From NCBI GenBank assembly GCA_033032175.1, contig CM065318.1, positions 15,872,001-15,936,000 of the forward strand: a stretch of 64,000 nucleotides of DNA. Reading direction: 5' to 3'. The notes under the pieces are model-generated. The model ran no database searches, had not been told where the DNA came from, and saw only the letters and a list, made by a program, of their open reading frames with translations. Positions within the stretch are counted from its first letter, which is position 1. Each line of letters opens with the position of its first letter. Below are positions 1-10,831 of the stretch, in pieces. The stretch is from Saturnia japonica. Its lineage: Eukaryota > Arthropoda > Insecta > Lepidoptera > Saturniidae. The translations under genes and the position numbers were made by a program.

Positions 1-1
1 A

Positions 2-233
2 GGCAAAACTCGCGATGACGAAAAGAGTCCTATACCAATGCAAGAAATTAATGAGGCGTATAAGAGCTGTAAGTTTGGAATATTTCATATAAGGCTTCTT
101 TTCACATCCTTCATTGGATTTGTAGCTGGCGTCCTGGTTAGTAACTCAACAGCATATTTACTTCCGAGCGCAGAATGTGATTTAAATATGAGTTTGGTGG
201 CAAAGGGCTTACTCAATGCAATTCCTTACTTAG
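2..233 (+). CDS. SV2-like major facilitator transporter, exon 1 in window (5' partial)
   Basis: This is the N-terminal part of a membrane transporter of the major facilitator superfamily, closest in pattern to the insect synaptic-vesicle-glycoprotein-2-like group (organic solute or sugar-transporter fold; substrate unknown). The frame is open to the left edge, so the true start may lie upstream, although an ATG at 38 begins a plausible N-terminus (MQEINEAYKSCKFG). Helix 1 is GIFHIRLLFTSFIGFVAGVL; the following loop has the family-like LLPSAECDLN; helix 2 starts at KGLLNAIPYLG. The exon ends in TTAG with the consensus donor gtaagt at 234, leaving one base of a split Gly codon (phase 1), which is completed by the exon at 1573. 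The nine exons here join into about 513 residues with 12 predicted helices. Confidence 0.88.
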
Positions 234-1572
234 GTAAGTTTTAATTGTCTCGATTGTTATATTACTTCATTACTATTCTCTTTCTTTAAATTATAGTTTT
301 CAATTTTGCCAGTGTCAACTGTAAAAACAAATTTGCGGTATTTATAATTTCATTGCTACACAAGAATACTTTTCTAGTGTCTAGACGATAAATTAATGAA
401 TGAATAATTTATTGCACGTTTTAGTTCGTACACTGGTAAGCTTTAGGCAATTAAGTCTAACGGCACTATTGTACAAAAAAATTTGTCAGTACCTAGTGCA
501 AATATAATATAAAAATAATAATAAGCAAACATAAAAATATAAATACATAAACAGTCTGCAAAATAAATAAATACTTACAAATTATATTTACATAATGACA
601 TTTATGTACAATTAAAAATGGCAATATCTATCTTACAGACATACCATTTAATTAAACGGTTTATTTTTTATAGAATAAGCAGAAAAATAATTTCTTAAGT
701 TGTTAGCAAATATTTGCGTCTAACATAAAGTGTGCTGACTTATATACTTTAAATTTTAGTAATTTTTCGGCACTATAATTCGATATACATGACGGAATAC
801 CTACGATGTTCGGTTGGGTTAGGTTGAGCTTCCGAACAAATAATACTAACGAACCAGCCGCGGTAGTGGATGACGAGTACCACGATTTCAATAGAATGTG
901 CAGGAAATTTTATAAATGACGTACTTATGCACAATACAACAGTTCGTACAATTCTGGTCGTAACACAACTAGACCAATTCGACGACGAATATAGTCGTGA
1001 AAATCAGTACTTGCATTAACCGTGTATATTCTATCTTTTTCTCTCGCAGGTTAAATCCTATATATGTATGTGTTTGTTTCAATCACACGTCACTGAGATC
1101 CCGTTAAAAGCTCCCACATGATATTCGAAACGATTCGGAGATGTATTTCATGCTTTGCCTAGATAGAATTTGGCATTCTATGAAATGCCTAGGCAAAATA
1201 TGTACTAATTCTCTTTTCATACATTACCGGGTACTTTTAGGCATTCTATAGAACGCCGGCATTTCATAAATTCCCTATTAAATATACATACAATAATCAA
1301 ACAGGACGGTAGAGATGTATACTTGTGCTCATGATAATACTTTTTTGGTTTGTCACGTTTTGGGATCAGCCAGTTTCCGCCACCTACCGATGACTGGCGA
1401 TGGATTACTTTGCTTATCGTCGTTGTTTTTGCATTATAACGAGCTTGTCATGAGGAAGAATGTTGATCGAAACCCGATCAGATACAGGCTTTCTAACATA
1501 CCCCTATCAATTCCCATTTTTATTGTTACCTATTAAGAATGGAAATTAAAATGTTATTTAATTTTTTTCCAG
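234..1572 (+). other. Intron 1 of the transporter gene
   Basis: A 1.34 kb intron from gtaagt at 234 to a T-rich acceptor ending ag at 1572. It is AT-rich with no coding signal on either strand that I can support. It holds a compound hairpin near 1154-1197 (separate entry). The stretch 780-900 is less AT-rich than its surroundings but shows nothing recognisable. Confidence 0.8.
1154..1197. repeat. Nested inverted repeat (compound hairpin)
   Basis: TTTGCCTAG at 1154-1162 pairs perfectly with CTAGGCAAA at 1189-1197. Inside the loop, ATAGAAT at 1163-1169 pairs with ATTCTAT at 1175-1181. A related string (ggcattctatagaacgcc) follows at about 1240. It may be the core of an old palindromic MITE; no target duplication is visible. 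Confidence 0.55.
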
Positions 1573-1735
1573 GAATGCTGTTCTCGACTGTTATAGCTGG
1601 TTTTTTAACTGACACGTTTGGGAGGAAGTTCTTCGTTGTGTTCGGTTATGGTGGAATGTTCTTATTCATGGTAATAGCGGGTTCAAGTCAAACTTATGAG
1701 GTTCTCATAACTGCAAAATTTTTTGAAGGAGTTTT
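1573..1735 (+). CDS. SV2-like transporter, exon 2
   Basis: This exon encodes the end of helix 2, the cytoplasmic 2-3 loop, helix 3 and the start of helix 4. The loop carries the diagnostic major facilitator motif A, here GFLTDTFGRKF (Gly-x-x-x-Asp-x-x-Gly-Arg-Lys). Helix 3 is FFVVFGYGGMFLFMVIAG, and the exon ends in ITAKFFEGVL. The acceptor is a run of T ending in ccag at 1572. The donor gtgagt at 1736 leaves two bases of a Leu codon (phase 2), completed by the A at 1823. The open frame runs on slightly upstream of the acceptor, but those residues are intronic. Confidence 0.92.
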
Positions 1736-1822
1736 GTGAGTAATTTATATGAAAGTTATCTTGTTTTTTTTCTGTATACATACACATACACAAAAACAAA
1801 TATTTTAATCATTAATTTTCAG

Positions 1823-2004
1823 ATTTGCGACATCATTCAGTGCTATGGTAACTTTGACTTCGGAATTCTGTCACAATGGTATCAGAGACCAGGTGATTCT
1901 CTTCCAGTCATCTTTCGCAGCTGTGGCTCAAATTGTTATTCCAGCTATGTCATGGGGTGTACTAACACAAGATTGGAGGTACAGCATCTTTGATGGACGT
2001 TTTG
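1823..2004 (+). CDS. SV2-like transporter, exon 3
   Basis: This exon encodes helix 4 and helix 5. In the frame set by exon 2 it reads FATSFSAMVTLTSEFC, then an Arg/Asp loop, then QVILFQSSFAAVAQIVIPAM and the conserved-looking end QDWRYSIFDGRF. This frame gives no long start-to-stop ORF alone, so it is easily missed; another frame through the same bases is open but is not the coding one. The acceptor is attttcag ending at 1822 and the donor is gtgagt at 2005 (phase 1). The 87-bp intron before it (1736-1822) is the shortest in the gene. Confidence 0.92.
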
Positions 2005-2117
2005 GTGAGTTTTAGTTAATCTAATAAAAAACATCTTTTTTACCTCAGTGCGTTGCGCAAACTTAGACACTTTCTGTGTTTTGTGTAGGGCTACTAAGGA
2101 ATATATTATTTATTAAA

Positions 2118-2443
2118 GCAATGATGGCTCTGTTGGTAGCATGTACGGATACCGCGTCGATCGACGTGAGTTCGAATCCCTGCAATGATCCCGAGCTTTC
2201 GGTGAAGGAAAACTTCGTGATGACACCATAGCTTGTTGGCCGTGTATTTTCTAATGCCCGCCTGGTTAGCTACCAAGCAAGTTGAAATGCTGTTGCTAAA
2301 CATTAATAGGTGTTTTCCGGCAGCTGCACTTGAGAGCCAGTCTTACACTAGGCTTAGCGTGCTATCATATTGGGCCACATCGTCACTTAAGAACATGTGA
2401 GACCGTGGCAAACGCTAAACCTATAACGATAAAAAAAAAAAAC
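2118..2443 (+). repeat. tRNA-derived SINE, family A (near full length)
   Basis: The head reads gcaatgatggctctgttggtag (A-box-like), followed by gagttcgaatccctgc (B-box-like, GTTCGAATCC). The body runs through cctggttagctacc and the tail ends in cgctaaacctataacgat plus an A run. Related copies in this window lie at 19421, 39221 and 49303 (plus), 26930 (minus), with 3' parts at 28155 and 31037. It lies in intron 3. Confidence 0.75.
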
Positions 2444-3207
2444 AACATAAAATCAAATACTACATGATATATAGACGTAGAAACTGTTTGTATTTACTAG
2501 CTTGCATACACGTACCGTTAGCAAAAAATTGTTAGGTATAAAGAATTCGACAAAATTTTGTTAATTGAAGAAACAAATAACATTAATACATTTCCATTAT
2601 TATAACTCGTGAGTTGACAATATGTTTAGAAATTTAACGTAAATTCTTATTATTGGCTTAATGTTAGAAATCCAAAAAAATACAAATCTGATAAAAAAGT
2701 CCATTCATATTTATTGAATGATGAGCTCACGCGCGGTCACATGAACTGCCACGATTTTGTGGCGTATTTTTGAAGTGAAAACTTCTTTAGCCGCATGCTC
2801 GACATTCTTGTTACGTATTGCGCTTGCGTCAGACTAGCGACGCGTAGTATATCAGCCTGTGTACATCATGTATATGCATATATACATTCGATTGTATTAT
2901 ATGCGTGTTTGATTTTTTGGATGGATAAAATCTTGTGATTTCGCGTCACCGACATGCTCTGGCAATAATTCAGACTATAATTGATTTAAAATTCAAAATT
3001 GAGTTTTCACTTCTGTCGGTTGTCCTTATGAATACCTCTGTTCTTTTTTATTTAAAAATAATGCGTAATAAAGATGTATTAATTAATGAATATGAATTCA
3101 CGGATCGGTATTATTTTCAACACATATTATAAACTTTGAAGATCAAGTCTTCAAAAGTTGCCCTGCTTCCGGATTGTACTAGTTACACAAATTAGTCGCC
3201 TGTATCA
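2444..3207. other. Intron 3 sequence without recognisable features
   Basis: AT-rich intronic DNA between two SINEs. No exon with matching phase, tRNA or transposon coding segment was seen. A short unsupported open frame at 2935-3132 has no family resemblance. Confidence 0.5.
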
Positions 3208-3468
3208 CATACATACATACCATCACGCCTGTGTCCCCGAAGGATTAGGCAAAAGTTTACTAATGTACACCCACAGTTCGTCGGTTATGTTTTTAAGTCC
3301 CATGTAATAGGGGGTGAGCCTAACGCCATTAATCGGGCACAAACCTAAACTCCGAGCTGCTACTGAAAATTTCATAGAAAAACCCAATATCACTTTGCTT
3401 GACCTGGAAATCTAACCCAGGACTTCGATCATAGCAATGCGCTTACGACCACTAGGCTAATGAGGTAG
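3208..3468 (-). repeat. tRNA-derived SINE, family B (minus strand)
   Basis: Read on the minus strand, this starts with the A-box-like ttagcctagtggtcg, passes a degenerate B box, continues through the conserved body (actcggagtt, cccgattaatggc, agtaaacttttgcc) and ends in ggcgtgatggtatgtatgt. Copies also lie at 11107 and 35045 (minus), and 40218, 51429 and 61027 (plus). Confidence 0.7.
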
Positions 3469-3714
3469 TACACCTCACATATAATGACATCGATTGAGAA
3501 TATTGACGGTGAAATGTTCCTTCATCGACATCGACATATAATGACATCGACTGATGAAAAACAAGCACCAAATTGAACAGCTGGTCCAACTGTTATCGGT
3601 AATCCAAATTAGCAACCGGCAACGGTGTCCTAATACCGCTACTCGACACAGAAACCACAGTTGCGTGTGAAGTGTCTACGTTTGCGTAGCGCCTTAAAAT
3701 GTTAATGATTTCAG

Positions 3715-3902
3715 TGCTGAACACCTGGAACTTCTATCTGTACATAATGTCACTATGGTCCTTGTGTGCCTGCTTGCTCTACGTTCTATTTATTCCGGAG
3801 AGTCCAAAGTATTTGATAACACAGAAAAAATTTAACAAAGCCAGGAACATTTTGGTGGATATGTATTGTATGAATACTGGTAAACCAGCCGAGAGTTATC
3901 CG
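3715..3902 (+). CDS. SV2-like transporter, exon 4
   Basis: This exon encodes helix 6 (WNFYLYIMSLWSLCACLLY) and then the major facilitator signature PESPKYL that follows helix 6 in sugar-transporter-type members, and the start of the large central cytoplasmic loop (QKKFNKARNILVDMY...NTGKPAESYP). The split codon from exon 3 becomes Val, giving the family-like DGRF-V-LNTW junction. The acceptor is gatttcag ending at 3714 and the donor is gtaagt at 3903 in phase 0. The next exon I can recognise is 10.7 kb away at 14640, also phase 0. A small extra loop exon between them cannot be excluded. Confidence 0.92.
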
Positions 3903-4066
3903 GTAAGTAATGTTTAAATAAGAAGTACAGTTTAATCTTCTATACATAGTATAAAGCCACTTCTCGCTGTCTGTCCCTATGTACGCTTAGATCTTTTAAA
4001 CCACGCAACGGATTTTAATGCGGTTTAACAACCCTTTAGAGATTTTTTACGGAAAGTTTATATATA

Positions 4067-4435
4067 CTAGCGATTACCCTAAAGTCAAAATTCGACCAGC
4101 GACTTTTTAACCATAGACTATTTTCTGTTTGACATTTGGAGTATTCATGAACCTAAACAATGAGGATTATCTACATCACATTCTGTTACTTTTCGTTTAG
4201 TGACAACAATGTCAATATTTTGGGGGGTCTAAGTTCAATGGTGCTGGCCAGGTTAGGATTCGCAGTATTCATTTATTTAACAATGATATTAAGTAACAGA
4301 TATTATAGATAATTTTTAGCTTTTTGCACTCCTTCTCCATATAAACTTTAACCATGCCAAATCTCACAGTCTTACGTGAACGCAATACGCTTAAAAAGGG
4401 GTAGAAAGCGTTTGCTTCACGTATTAATATATAGA
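4067..4435 (-). mobile_element. Non-autonomous Helitron, copy 1 (minus strand)
   Basis: A 369-bp element. On the minus strand it starts TCTATATATTAATACG, continues tgaagcaaacg, and ends in CTAG; flanking bases are A at its 5' side and T at its 3' side, as expected for Helitron insertion between A and T. It matches copies at 15466-15822 and 61854-62220. No coding capacity. It lies in intron 4. Confidence 0.75.
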
Positions 4436-5837
4436 TGATACATCCCAATTGAGATTTTGTATATTAGAGAAAATTCAATGATTTGTAATCAAATCGTCAA
4501 AAAATAATTTTCGGGCACTATGTAGGCTTATTTATGGTGGTTAAACTTTATGACTTATAAGATATATCAAAATAATATTCTAAACAATTGTAGTTCTTCA
4601 AAAAGCCTAGAGAGATATCTGGAATGGCATACGTCTATCTCCTAAGGTTGATTCAGAATAACCAGTTTTATCTTCAACATAATAATTAAAAATATTCCAT
4701 TATTTACGAAGCCATTTTCTCCAATTCAGTATTAATATTTATACAGATAATTTTTTTACTTCATTTGGGCATTTAATGTTAACTATCTGTGCCCCGCGGT
4801 TTCACCCGCATACAATTTAAAATAAATCACTGATTGGTGATTTATAATACTTCAATAATGACAATATTTTTATCGGGCGGCCAGATGGTCACATCGCGGC
4901 ATCGCACGCCTCGTTCGCGCCGCTTTTTGTATTATATCTCAAACTATGCGTCCAAATAACATGCTGTAGAAGAAGAAGTTTAACTTCATTATAAATTATC
5001 TTTATGATGAAGTAACTTTTGTTCGTAAGGATTAATATGCCATGCTTAAAAATAATGCTCAAAAAATTAATTTTTAATCTTCAACAAAAAATATTGCAAA
5101 ATGCCTTATTGTGGCTCATATATGCTATCGCTGAATTTTTTATATATATACTAATGGCCAATATTTTTTAGAACATTGTATTGACGTTTCATTAACCATT
5201 AAACCAGCGCATGCGGCTAAAGCAGTTCTAAAGGGGTTCGACTTCCAACTTACGTAACAAAAATCAATATTTAAGGCTAGCTATAAACTATAGTCTAATG
5301 TTATAATATAAACCTATACTATATTCCTCGTGAGTCTGGCTATCATATAAAAAATTATATTTCGAATTCGATTGGTAGTTCCAGAGATTAGCGTGTTTAA
5401 TCAAACAAACAAAATCTTTCCGCTTTATTATATCATTAGTATTAGTATAGATTTTACATGTTTTTATTGAATATGGAATGGTTCGTATAATTTATAACCA
5501 AAATGTTCTAGTCTTTACCATTTCAAATTTCGAACTCTAAGTCCCTGTATATATATATTATCATTTATTGGTCGTGTCCTAAAAATGCATATGCTCTTTA
5601 AATTTAGAAACCTTCAAACTAGGTACTAATACAGTACGGTGACTTTCGAGACATTACAAATTTAAAGAGTATTTACTTAAGTCTGTATGTGAGTTCAACA
5701 TTTTTTGAATAAAATCGGATTGAGTTTTGAAACATGTGTCAAAATAAAATGTAATTTAAATTAAAAGCACTAAGGAGTATTGATATCAACTTTGAAACTA
5801 ATATACTAACCAAAATAACTTTCTACTGCTTTTTAAC
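4436..5837. other. Intron 4 sequence between Helitron and LINE target
   Basis: AT-rich intronic DNA. The strings ccccgcggtttcacccgc at about 4792 and gtcacatcgcggcatcgc at about 4888 look like pieces of dispersed repeats with GC-rich ends, but no element can be bounded. No exon or RNA gene was seen. Confidence 0.4.
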
Positions 5838-6039
5838 CCCGTTAGGGGATGAATTTCAATAAAATACGAGACAAGACATGTCTTTCATCGATTCTGTTAA
5901 AAAAGATTTATGCAAAATTTGAAGTAGATTGGACCAAGGAATCACCTTGTCCCATACAACTTTTCCACCCCCTTAGGAGTAGAATTTCGGAAAATTCTTT
6001 CTTATCGGATGCCTACGTCACACAAAGAATACACCCTCC
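5838..6039 (+). repeat. Dispersed old repeat hosting the LINE insertion
   Basis: The segment with ccgttaggggatgaatttc, ccttaggagtagaatttcgg and acaccctccaagtttcaggt, continuing into ggctgtgcgttgatccgtc, looks like the 3' part of an old dispersed repeat. A minus-strand relative is at 13745-13870. The LINE at 6240-10831 inserted into it, and the repeat's end was duplicated. Confidence 0.45.
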
Positions 6040-6239
6040 AAGTTTCAGGTCTCTATGATCAGCGGTTTAGGCTGTGCGTTGATCCGTCAGTCATTCAGGA
6101 CAAAGCATTTTATATGTATAGATTAAAATTGTTATTTACAGTTTTCCATTTAAATTAATACCGCGTAAAAGATATTACGAATTCAAAATTACGCGCTAAT
6201 AAATAAATCCTCCTCAGCAAAATGGTCGCGGTCGGTTGG
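6040..6239 (+). repeat. 200-bp direct repeat, left copy (putative target-site duplication)
   Basis: From aagtttcaggtctct to gcggtcggttgg, this segment is repeated at 10832-11031 at a constant offset of 4,792 bp, with no indel and one mismatch that I can find (A at 6055, G at 10847). It ends exactly where the retrotransposon 5' end starts. Long terminal repeats are unlikely: the enclosed element is an endonuclease/RT-type non-LTR element, and the repeat begins inside an older repeat that continues to its left. Confidence 0.85.
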
Positions 6240-6661
6240 TTAGTTGTTCGCGTCCGTGGGAGTTACCTATCAACTACCCCACACGTGTCCCCTGGGTGGT
6301 GCCAAAAGAACAACAACGCCGAGTCTTGGGCGGCGGTTAAATATCCTGACCAGATGAGTCTAACCAGTTTGTCAAGTTGGAAGGAGGAAATGCCTTTTAA
6401 CACCCGTTACTCTGCGGACTTGTGCTGTGAGGCCGGGGTCCTTGGCTTCACCGTCCGGGACTAGAGGAAGAAAGCCTCAATAATAAATCACCCCTAATCT
6501 CAAGGTGTGGACCGTGCCGAAGAGATGAATGGCTGGGGGGCATCTCAGCCATTAGCGCCAACCACGATGGACATGGCAAACATCGTGAGTATTGCCCTCA
6601 GATGAGAATGGGCGTAACCTCATCTGCGACCTTATAAATCGACCCTTCTCGTGGGAACAAA

Positions 6662-8041
6662 ATGAGTGAACAATCAAATGAAACATTAAATAGACCTTTA
6701 ATTTCCTCGGAAGAACAGTCCACTGGAGTGGGAAACCAGGCTCCCGTGTTAGAAAATTCTACTGGCCGAAAAGTTCTTGTGCAACAGGCATTCCATCCTA
6801 GCTTATTCCTACAAAGACCTAGATCTGCTTCAATTGGAAGTTGTCCAACGCAACCGTCTACTGAGGACATGAAACTCAAAGATGTGCCCTTGACACCTGC
6901 ATACTCACCGCATCCTCCTCCGTGGCAGAAAGTGCCCTGTAATAGGAATAAAAAAAGAAAGTTGTCCACCAGCCCTCCTGTAGATACGACCAAAACATCA
7001 AATCGCTATGATGGGCTACCTGTTGATATAACTGATGAAACGGATAAACCAACGAAACAAACTAAACCACCATCAATAATTCTTTATGGAATTGAAGATC
7101 TAAAAGAATTAACAAATCTCTTAGAAACGGCAATCAATAAAGATCAATTTACATATAAAATTGTTAACAAAACGCAACATAGGATCAGTACTATAGATAT
7201 AGATGCCTACAAAAAACTTATCTCCCTGGTTAGAGAAAAAGGCCTGATAGGGCACACTTTTAACAGAAAAGATAATAGATGTTTCCGAATTGTAATAAAA
7301 AATTTACATCCATCTACACCAGTCGATATTATCAAAGAAGACATAGAGGCAACAGGAAACATAGTAACTGGTGAGATAATAAATGCAAGATATGGACCAA
7401 ACAAGAATCCGACATCTACCTTCTTTGTTAATCTGGCTAGTGGTCCCCATAATAAGGTTATTCAAGATCTGAAATATATCTATCACCAAAGTGTCACCAT
7501 AGAAGAACCAAGAAAAAAGAAAACAATAGTTCAGTGCCAGAGATGTCAACAGTATGGTCATACCAAGAATTATTGTATGAGACCATACAGGTGTGTGAAA
7601 TGTGGGCAATCACACAAGACATCCGAATGTCAAAAACGTGACCGCAGCACTCCAGCACTGTGTGCTTTATGTAATGGACCACACCCAGCTAATTACAAGG
7701 GATGTGAAGTTTACAAGGAAATCCAAGCTAGAAAACAAAAAAATAATATCCATCCAATAGTAAACAAAACAGCATCTAAAACACCTACGATAAATGAACT
7801 AAATACTAGTAAACAGCCAAAGAATCGAGAAGAGAGATTGTCTTTCGCAGAAACTGTAAAATCAGCCCAAATAAATACCACTCCCCAGAACACTTTTGAT
7901 AATACGCACAGCTCAGGTCAAATAAACGCGACCCTAGAACAAATTATTATAAAACAGACAGAAAAGTTTGATATCATCCTCCAACAAATGAGCACTCTTA
8001 TGAGTCTCATAGCTAAACTCGTCGACAAACTGACAAAATGA
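6662..8041 (+). CDS. LINE ORF1: Gag-like nucleic-acid-binding protein
   Basis: A 459-residue ORF1 protein of a Jockey-type retrotransposon, which binds the element RNA in the ribonucleoprotein particle. The first quarter is low-complexity and basic (includes KVPCNRNKKRKLSTSPP). A PRE_C2HC-like domain covers about residues 195-280 (FRIVIKNLHPSTPVDIIKED). It is followed by three zinc-knuckle-like clusters at about 290-350: CQRCQQYGHTKNYC, CVKCGQSHKTSEC, and CALCNGPHPANYKGC. The C-terminus (LEQIIIKQTEKFDIILQQMS) is helical and could be a coiled coil. The frame is intact. The stop overlaps the ORF2 start in ATGA (8038-8041), which suggests termination-reinitiation for ORF2. Confidence 0.9.
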   Translation: MSEQSNETLNRPLISSEEQSTGVGNQAPVLENSTGRKVLVQQAFHPSLFLQRPRSASIGSCPTQPSTEDMKLKDVPLTPAYSPHPPPWQKVPCNRNKKRKLSTSPPVDTTKTSNRYDGLPVDITDETDKPTKQTKPPSIILYGIEDLKELTNLLETAINKDQFTYKIVNKTQHRISTIDIDAYKKLISLVREKGLIGHTFNRKDNRCFRIVIKNLHPSTPVDIIKEDIEATGNIVTGEIINARYGPNKNPTSTFFVNLASGPHNKVIQDLKYIYHQSVTIEEPRKKKTIVQCQRCQQYGHTKNYCMRPYRCVKCGQSHKTSECQKRDRSTPALCALCNGPHPANYKGCEVYKEIQARKQKNNIHPIVNKTASKTPTINELNTSKQPKNREERLSFAETVKSAQINTTPQNTFDNTHSSGQINATLEQIIIKQTEKFDIILQQMSTLMSLIAKLVDKLTK

Positions 8042-9507
8042 CTTCGCTACGGGTTGCAACCTGGAACATCAATGGTCTTACCACTAATAACCAAGAAGTG
8101 AAACTGTTTATGTCTCAACATAAACTAGACATTCTCCTTATCTCTGAGGCCCATTGCAAAAGTAATTCCATAGTAAGGTTTTCAGATTACCACTGCTATA
8201 TTACAAGCCACCCAGACGGCACAAGCCATGCGGGATCGGCCATCATTATAAAAAAATCTATTAAACATCATCAAATGCCTAACTATGAAACTGAGCACAT
8301 CCAAGCAACCATGATAACTGTTCACGACAAATCAGGAGACATCAATGTGGCAGCAGTGTATTGCCCACCTAAACACAACATGACTGAGTCAATGTACTCT
8401 GATTTCTTTGACACTCTTGGACACCGCTATATTGTAGGCGGAGATTGGAATGCCAAACATATTTCATGGGGTTCCAGATTAACGAATACCAGAGGCAAAC
8501 AGCTGAAATTGAGCGTAGACAAAAACAGATTAAACACCATATCCACAGGAGAACCTACCAATTGGCCAACTGATACCAGGAAGGTGCCAGACCTCATAGA
8601 CTTCTTCATTGCCAAAGGCCTAACGAAGTTCTATATGAAACCTGAGTCTTGTTATGACAGTTCCTCAGATCACACCCCGGTGCTCTTAACTGTTAGTACC
8701 AACCTTATAGAGGTGTCAAGATCAATAAGGCTGTGTAATAAACTTACAGACTGGAACATATTTCGAGAGCACATTGAGAAATCAATAAACTTAAAAATGG
8801 CCCTTAAAACACCTGAAGATATAGATGAAGCAGCTAAATATATAACGACGCTTATACAGGAAGCATGCTGGATAAGTACTCCTGAAATTCAAACCAGCAA
8901 CAGTAGTGGAATTAATAACTATCCTCTAGAAATAAAAAAGGCTGTTCTAGAAAAGAGACGCCTTCGTAGAGTTTGGCATTTAAGTAGGCTTACTGAAGAT
9001 AAAACTAATCTTAACAGAGCTGTGAAAGATCTGAAGTCACTATTGCAAAACTGGCATGATAACTCATTCCAAGAAAAGCTAGAAAACCTAACTGCTACAG
9101 AGTCTACAAACTATTCACTCTGGAAAATAACTAAGGGATTTACAAGACCGCAAGCTGCTAAACCACCCTTGAAGTGTGCAGAAGGATGGGTGAGAAAACC
9201 ACAGCCAAAAGCAGACCTATTTGCTGAACATCTAGCAAAAGTATTCAGCCCAAATAATTCTATGAATGAAGAGTTCGATAACCAAGTGGATACAACGCTA
9301 AACCAAACCTTCCAAATTGACCTACCGCCAAAAACTGTGACAGTACGGGAAGTGTGGGGAATAATAAAGCAGCTAAAGAATAAAAAAGCGCCGGGTTTTG
9401 ACCTGATAACCAATGAAATTCTTAGGCAACTGCCGCAAAAAGCTATAACTTACATCACTACAGTATGTAATGGGATATTAAGAGTCCAACATTTTCCTGC
9501 AATATGA
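8038..9507 (+). pseudogene. LINE ORF2, 5' part: AP-type endonuclease and start of RT (frameshifted)
   Basis: This begins MTSLRVATWNINGL. The apurinic/apyrimidinic-type endonuclease motifs are in order: Asn in ATWNING (about residue 10-12), Glu in ISEAH (37), GGDWNAKH (about 135), DLIDFF (about 185) and SSDHTPV (about 210). The enzyme nicks target DNA for target-primed reverse transcription. After a linker, the RT begins with VWGIIKQLKNKKAPGFD near residue 440. The frame stops at TGA 9505-9507, where one base of an expected Trp codon is missing; the sequence continues in the next frame from 9504 without loss of similarity. It is therefore a frameshifted half, not a separate gene. Confidence 0.9.
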
Positions 9508-10704
9508 AAGTATCCCAAATAATAATGATTTATAAAGATGGAAAACCACCAAGTGACGTCACATCCTATAGACCAATAAGTTTGCTCCCGATCTTATCCA
9601 AAATTTTTGAAAAACTCCTTCTTCGGCGAATCCTTCCTATTCTAACAGAAAATGGCGTCATACCCAGCTATCAATTTGGCTTTAGACAGAAACACTCCAC
9701 TGTGGAACAGGTTCATAGAGTCTGCAACAAAATAAGAAAGACATTGGAAGAAAAAGAATACTGCTCTGCAGTTTTCTTGGATATACAACAGGCTTTCGAT
9801 AGAGTCTGGCACAAGGGCCTACTATGTAAAATTAAAAGTTGTCTTCCACACAGTTATTTTTTAATATTTAGTTCATATCTCTCAGGGAGACTGTTTCAGG
9901 TCAAAGAAGGTGAAACCACATCAAAAGTTTTCGAAATACAAGCTGGTGTACCCCAGGGGTCAGTGCTGGGCCCTGTACTCTACACCATTTTTACAGCTGA
10001 CCTCCCTTGCTCGAATACCATAACCACAGCTACATTCGCTGATGATACTGCTATCATGGTGAGTCACAAGGACCCAGTAATAGCCTCAAAAATCTTACAG
10101 AAAGGCCTAGACGAGACAACTAAATGGCTTCGAAACTGGCGGATTAAAGCTAGTTCCTCAAAATCTGTGCAGGTTACTTATACCCTACGCAAAGAAAATT
10201 GCCCCTCGGTAAAACTAGAAAACGCCACCCTTCCTCACCAGAACTCTGTCAGATATCTCGGTCTTCATCTTGATAGGCGTATGACATGGAAGGAGCACAT
10301 CAAGAAGAAACGAGAGGAACTAAATATTAGATACAAAAGCTCCTTGTGGTTGCTAGGCCGAAACAGCAAACTGTAACTAGACAATAAATTACTAGTGTAC
10401 AAGTCGATCCTAAAACCTGTATGGATGTATGGATGGCCTTCAGCTGTGGGGTAGTGCTTGTAACTCCGCCATCTTACGAATGCAAAGAATGCAGAACATA
10501 ATCCTCCGAACAATCAGTAATGTCCCTTGGTATGTGACTAATGCTGAGATCCATGAACATCTGGAAATGCTCACAGTGAGAGAAGAAATCACTAACGTCA
10601 ATGCTAGATACAGGAAACGGCTAGAAGCCCATCCCAATACTCTTGCACGACAGCTCACAGTTCGAATCTATGTTAAACGTCTTAAAAGAAAAGACATCCT
10701 ATAG
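9504..10704 (+). pseudogene. LINE ORF2, 3' part: reverse transcriptase and C-terminus (two further lesions)
   Basis: This continues ORF2 after the frameshift. RT blocks are visible: YRPISLLPILSKIFEKLL, FGFRQKHSTVEQV, VFLDIQQAFDRVWHKGL (first catalytic Asp), GVPQGSVLGPVLYTIF and the catalytic FADD box (TATFADDTAIM, about residue 177 of this part). The frame is broken by TAA at 10374-10376 and by a 4-bp ATGG duplication near 10430-10437. It then resumes at 10429-10704 with LQLWGSACNSAILRMQRMQN and ends KRLKRKDIL. No RNase H or gag-like C-terminal domain is seen. Not functional as it stands. Confidence 0.88.
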
Positions 10705-10831
10705 TGTAGTAGAGAAATATGAGTAGATGTTCTCGCTGGAGGACGCACTCTAAATGAGAGAAGCATGCAACACATCTGCTAAAAGTGAATTCACTGATTG
10801 CAGATGAAACAAAAAAAACAAAAAAAAAACA

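Larger units (their letters stand above)
6240..10831 (+). mobile_element. Near full-length Jockey-type non-LTR retrotransposon (inactive)
   Basis: A 4.59 kb element with a GC-richer 5' UTR of about 420 bp, ORF1 (6662-8041, zinc knuckles), ORF2 (8038 to about 10704, AP-type endonuclease plus reverse transcriptase), a short 3' UTR and an A-rich tail with scattered C (10809-10833). It sits in intron 4 in the same orientation as the transporter gene. Three lesions disable ORF2: loss of one base at about 9505, a TAA stop at 10374-10376, and a 4-bp ATGG duplication at about 10430-10437. It is bounded by 200-bp direct repeats instead of the short duplications usual for this class. ORF1 type, knuckle spacing and endonuclease type place it in the Jockey superfamily; the exact clade was not determined. 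Confidence 0.9.

Noticed and set aside
1736..1993. Open frame across exon 3 in another reading frame
   Set aside because: Does not join in phase with exons 2 and 4 and lacks hydrophobic helices; the in-phase frame gives helices 4 and 5.
7207..7682. Minus-strand open frames inside LINE ORF1
   Set aside because: Antisense shadows of the conserved zinc-knuckle ORF.
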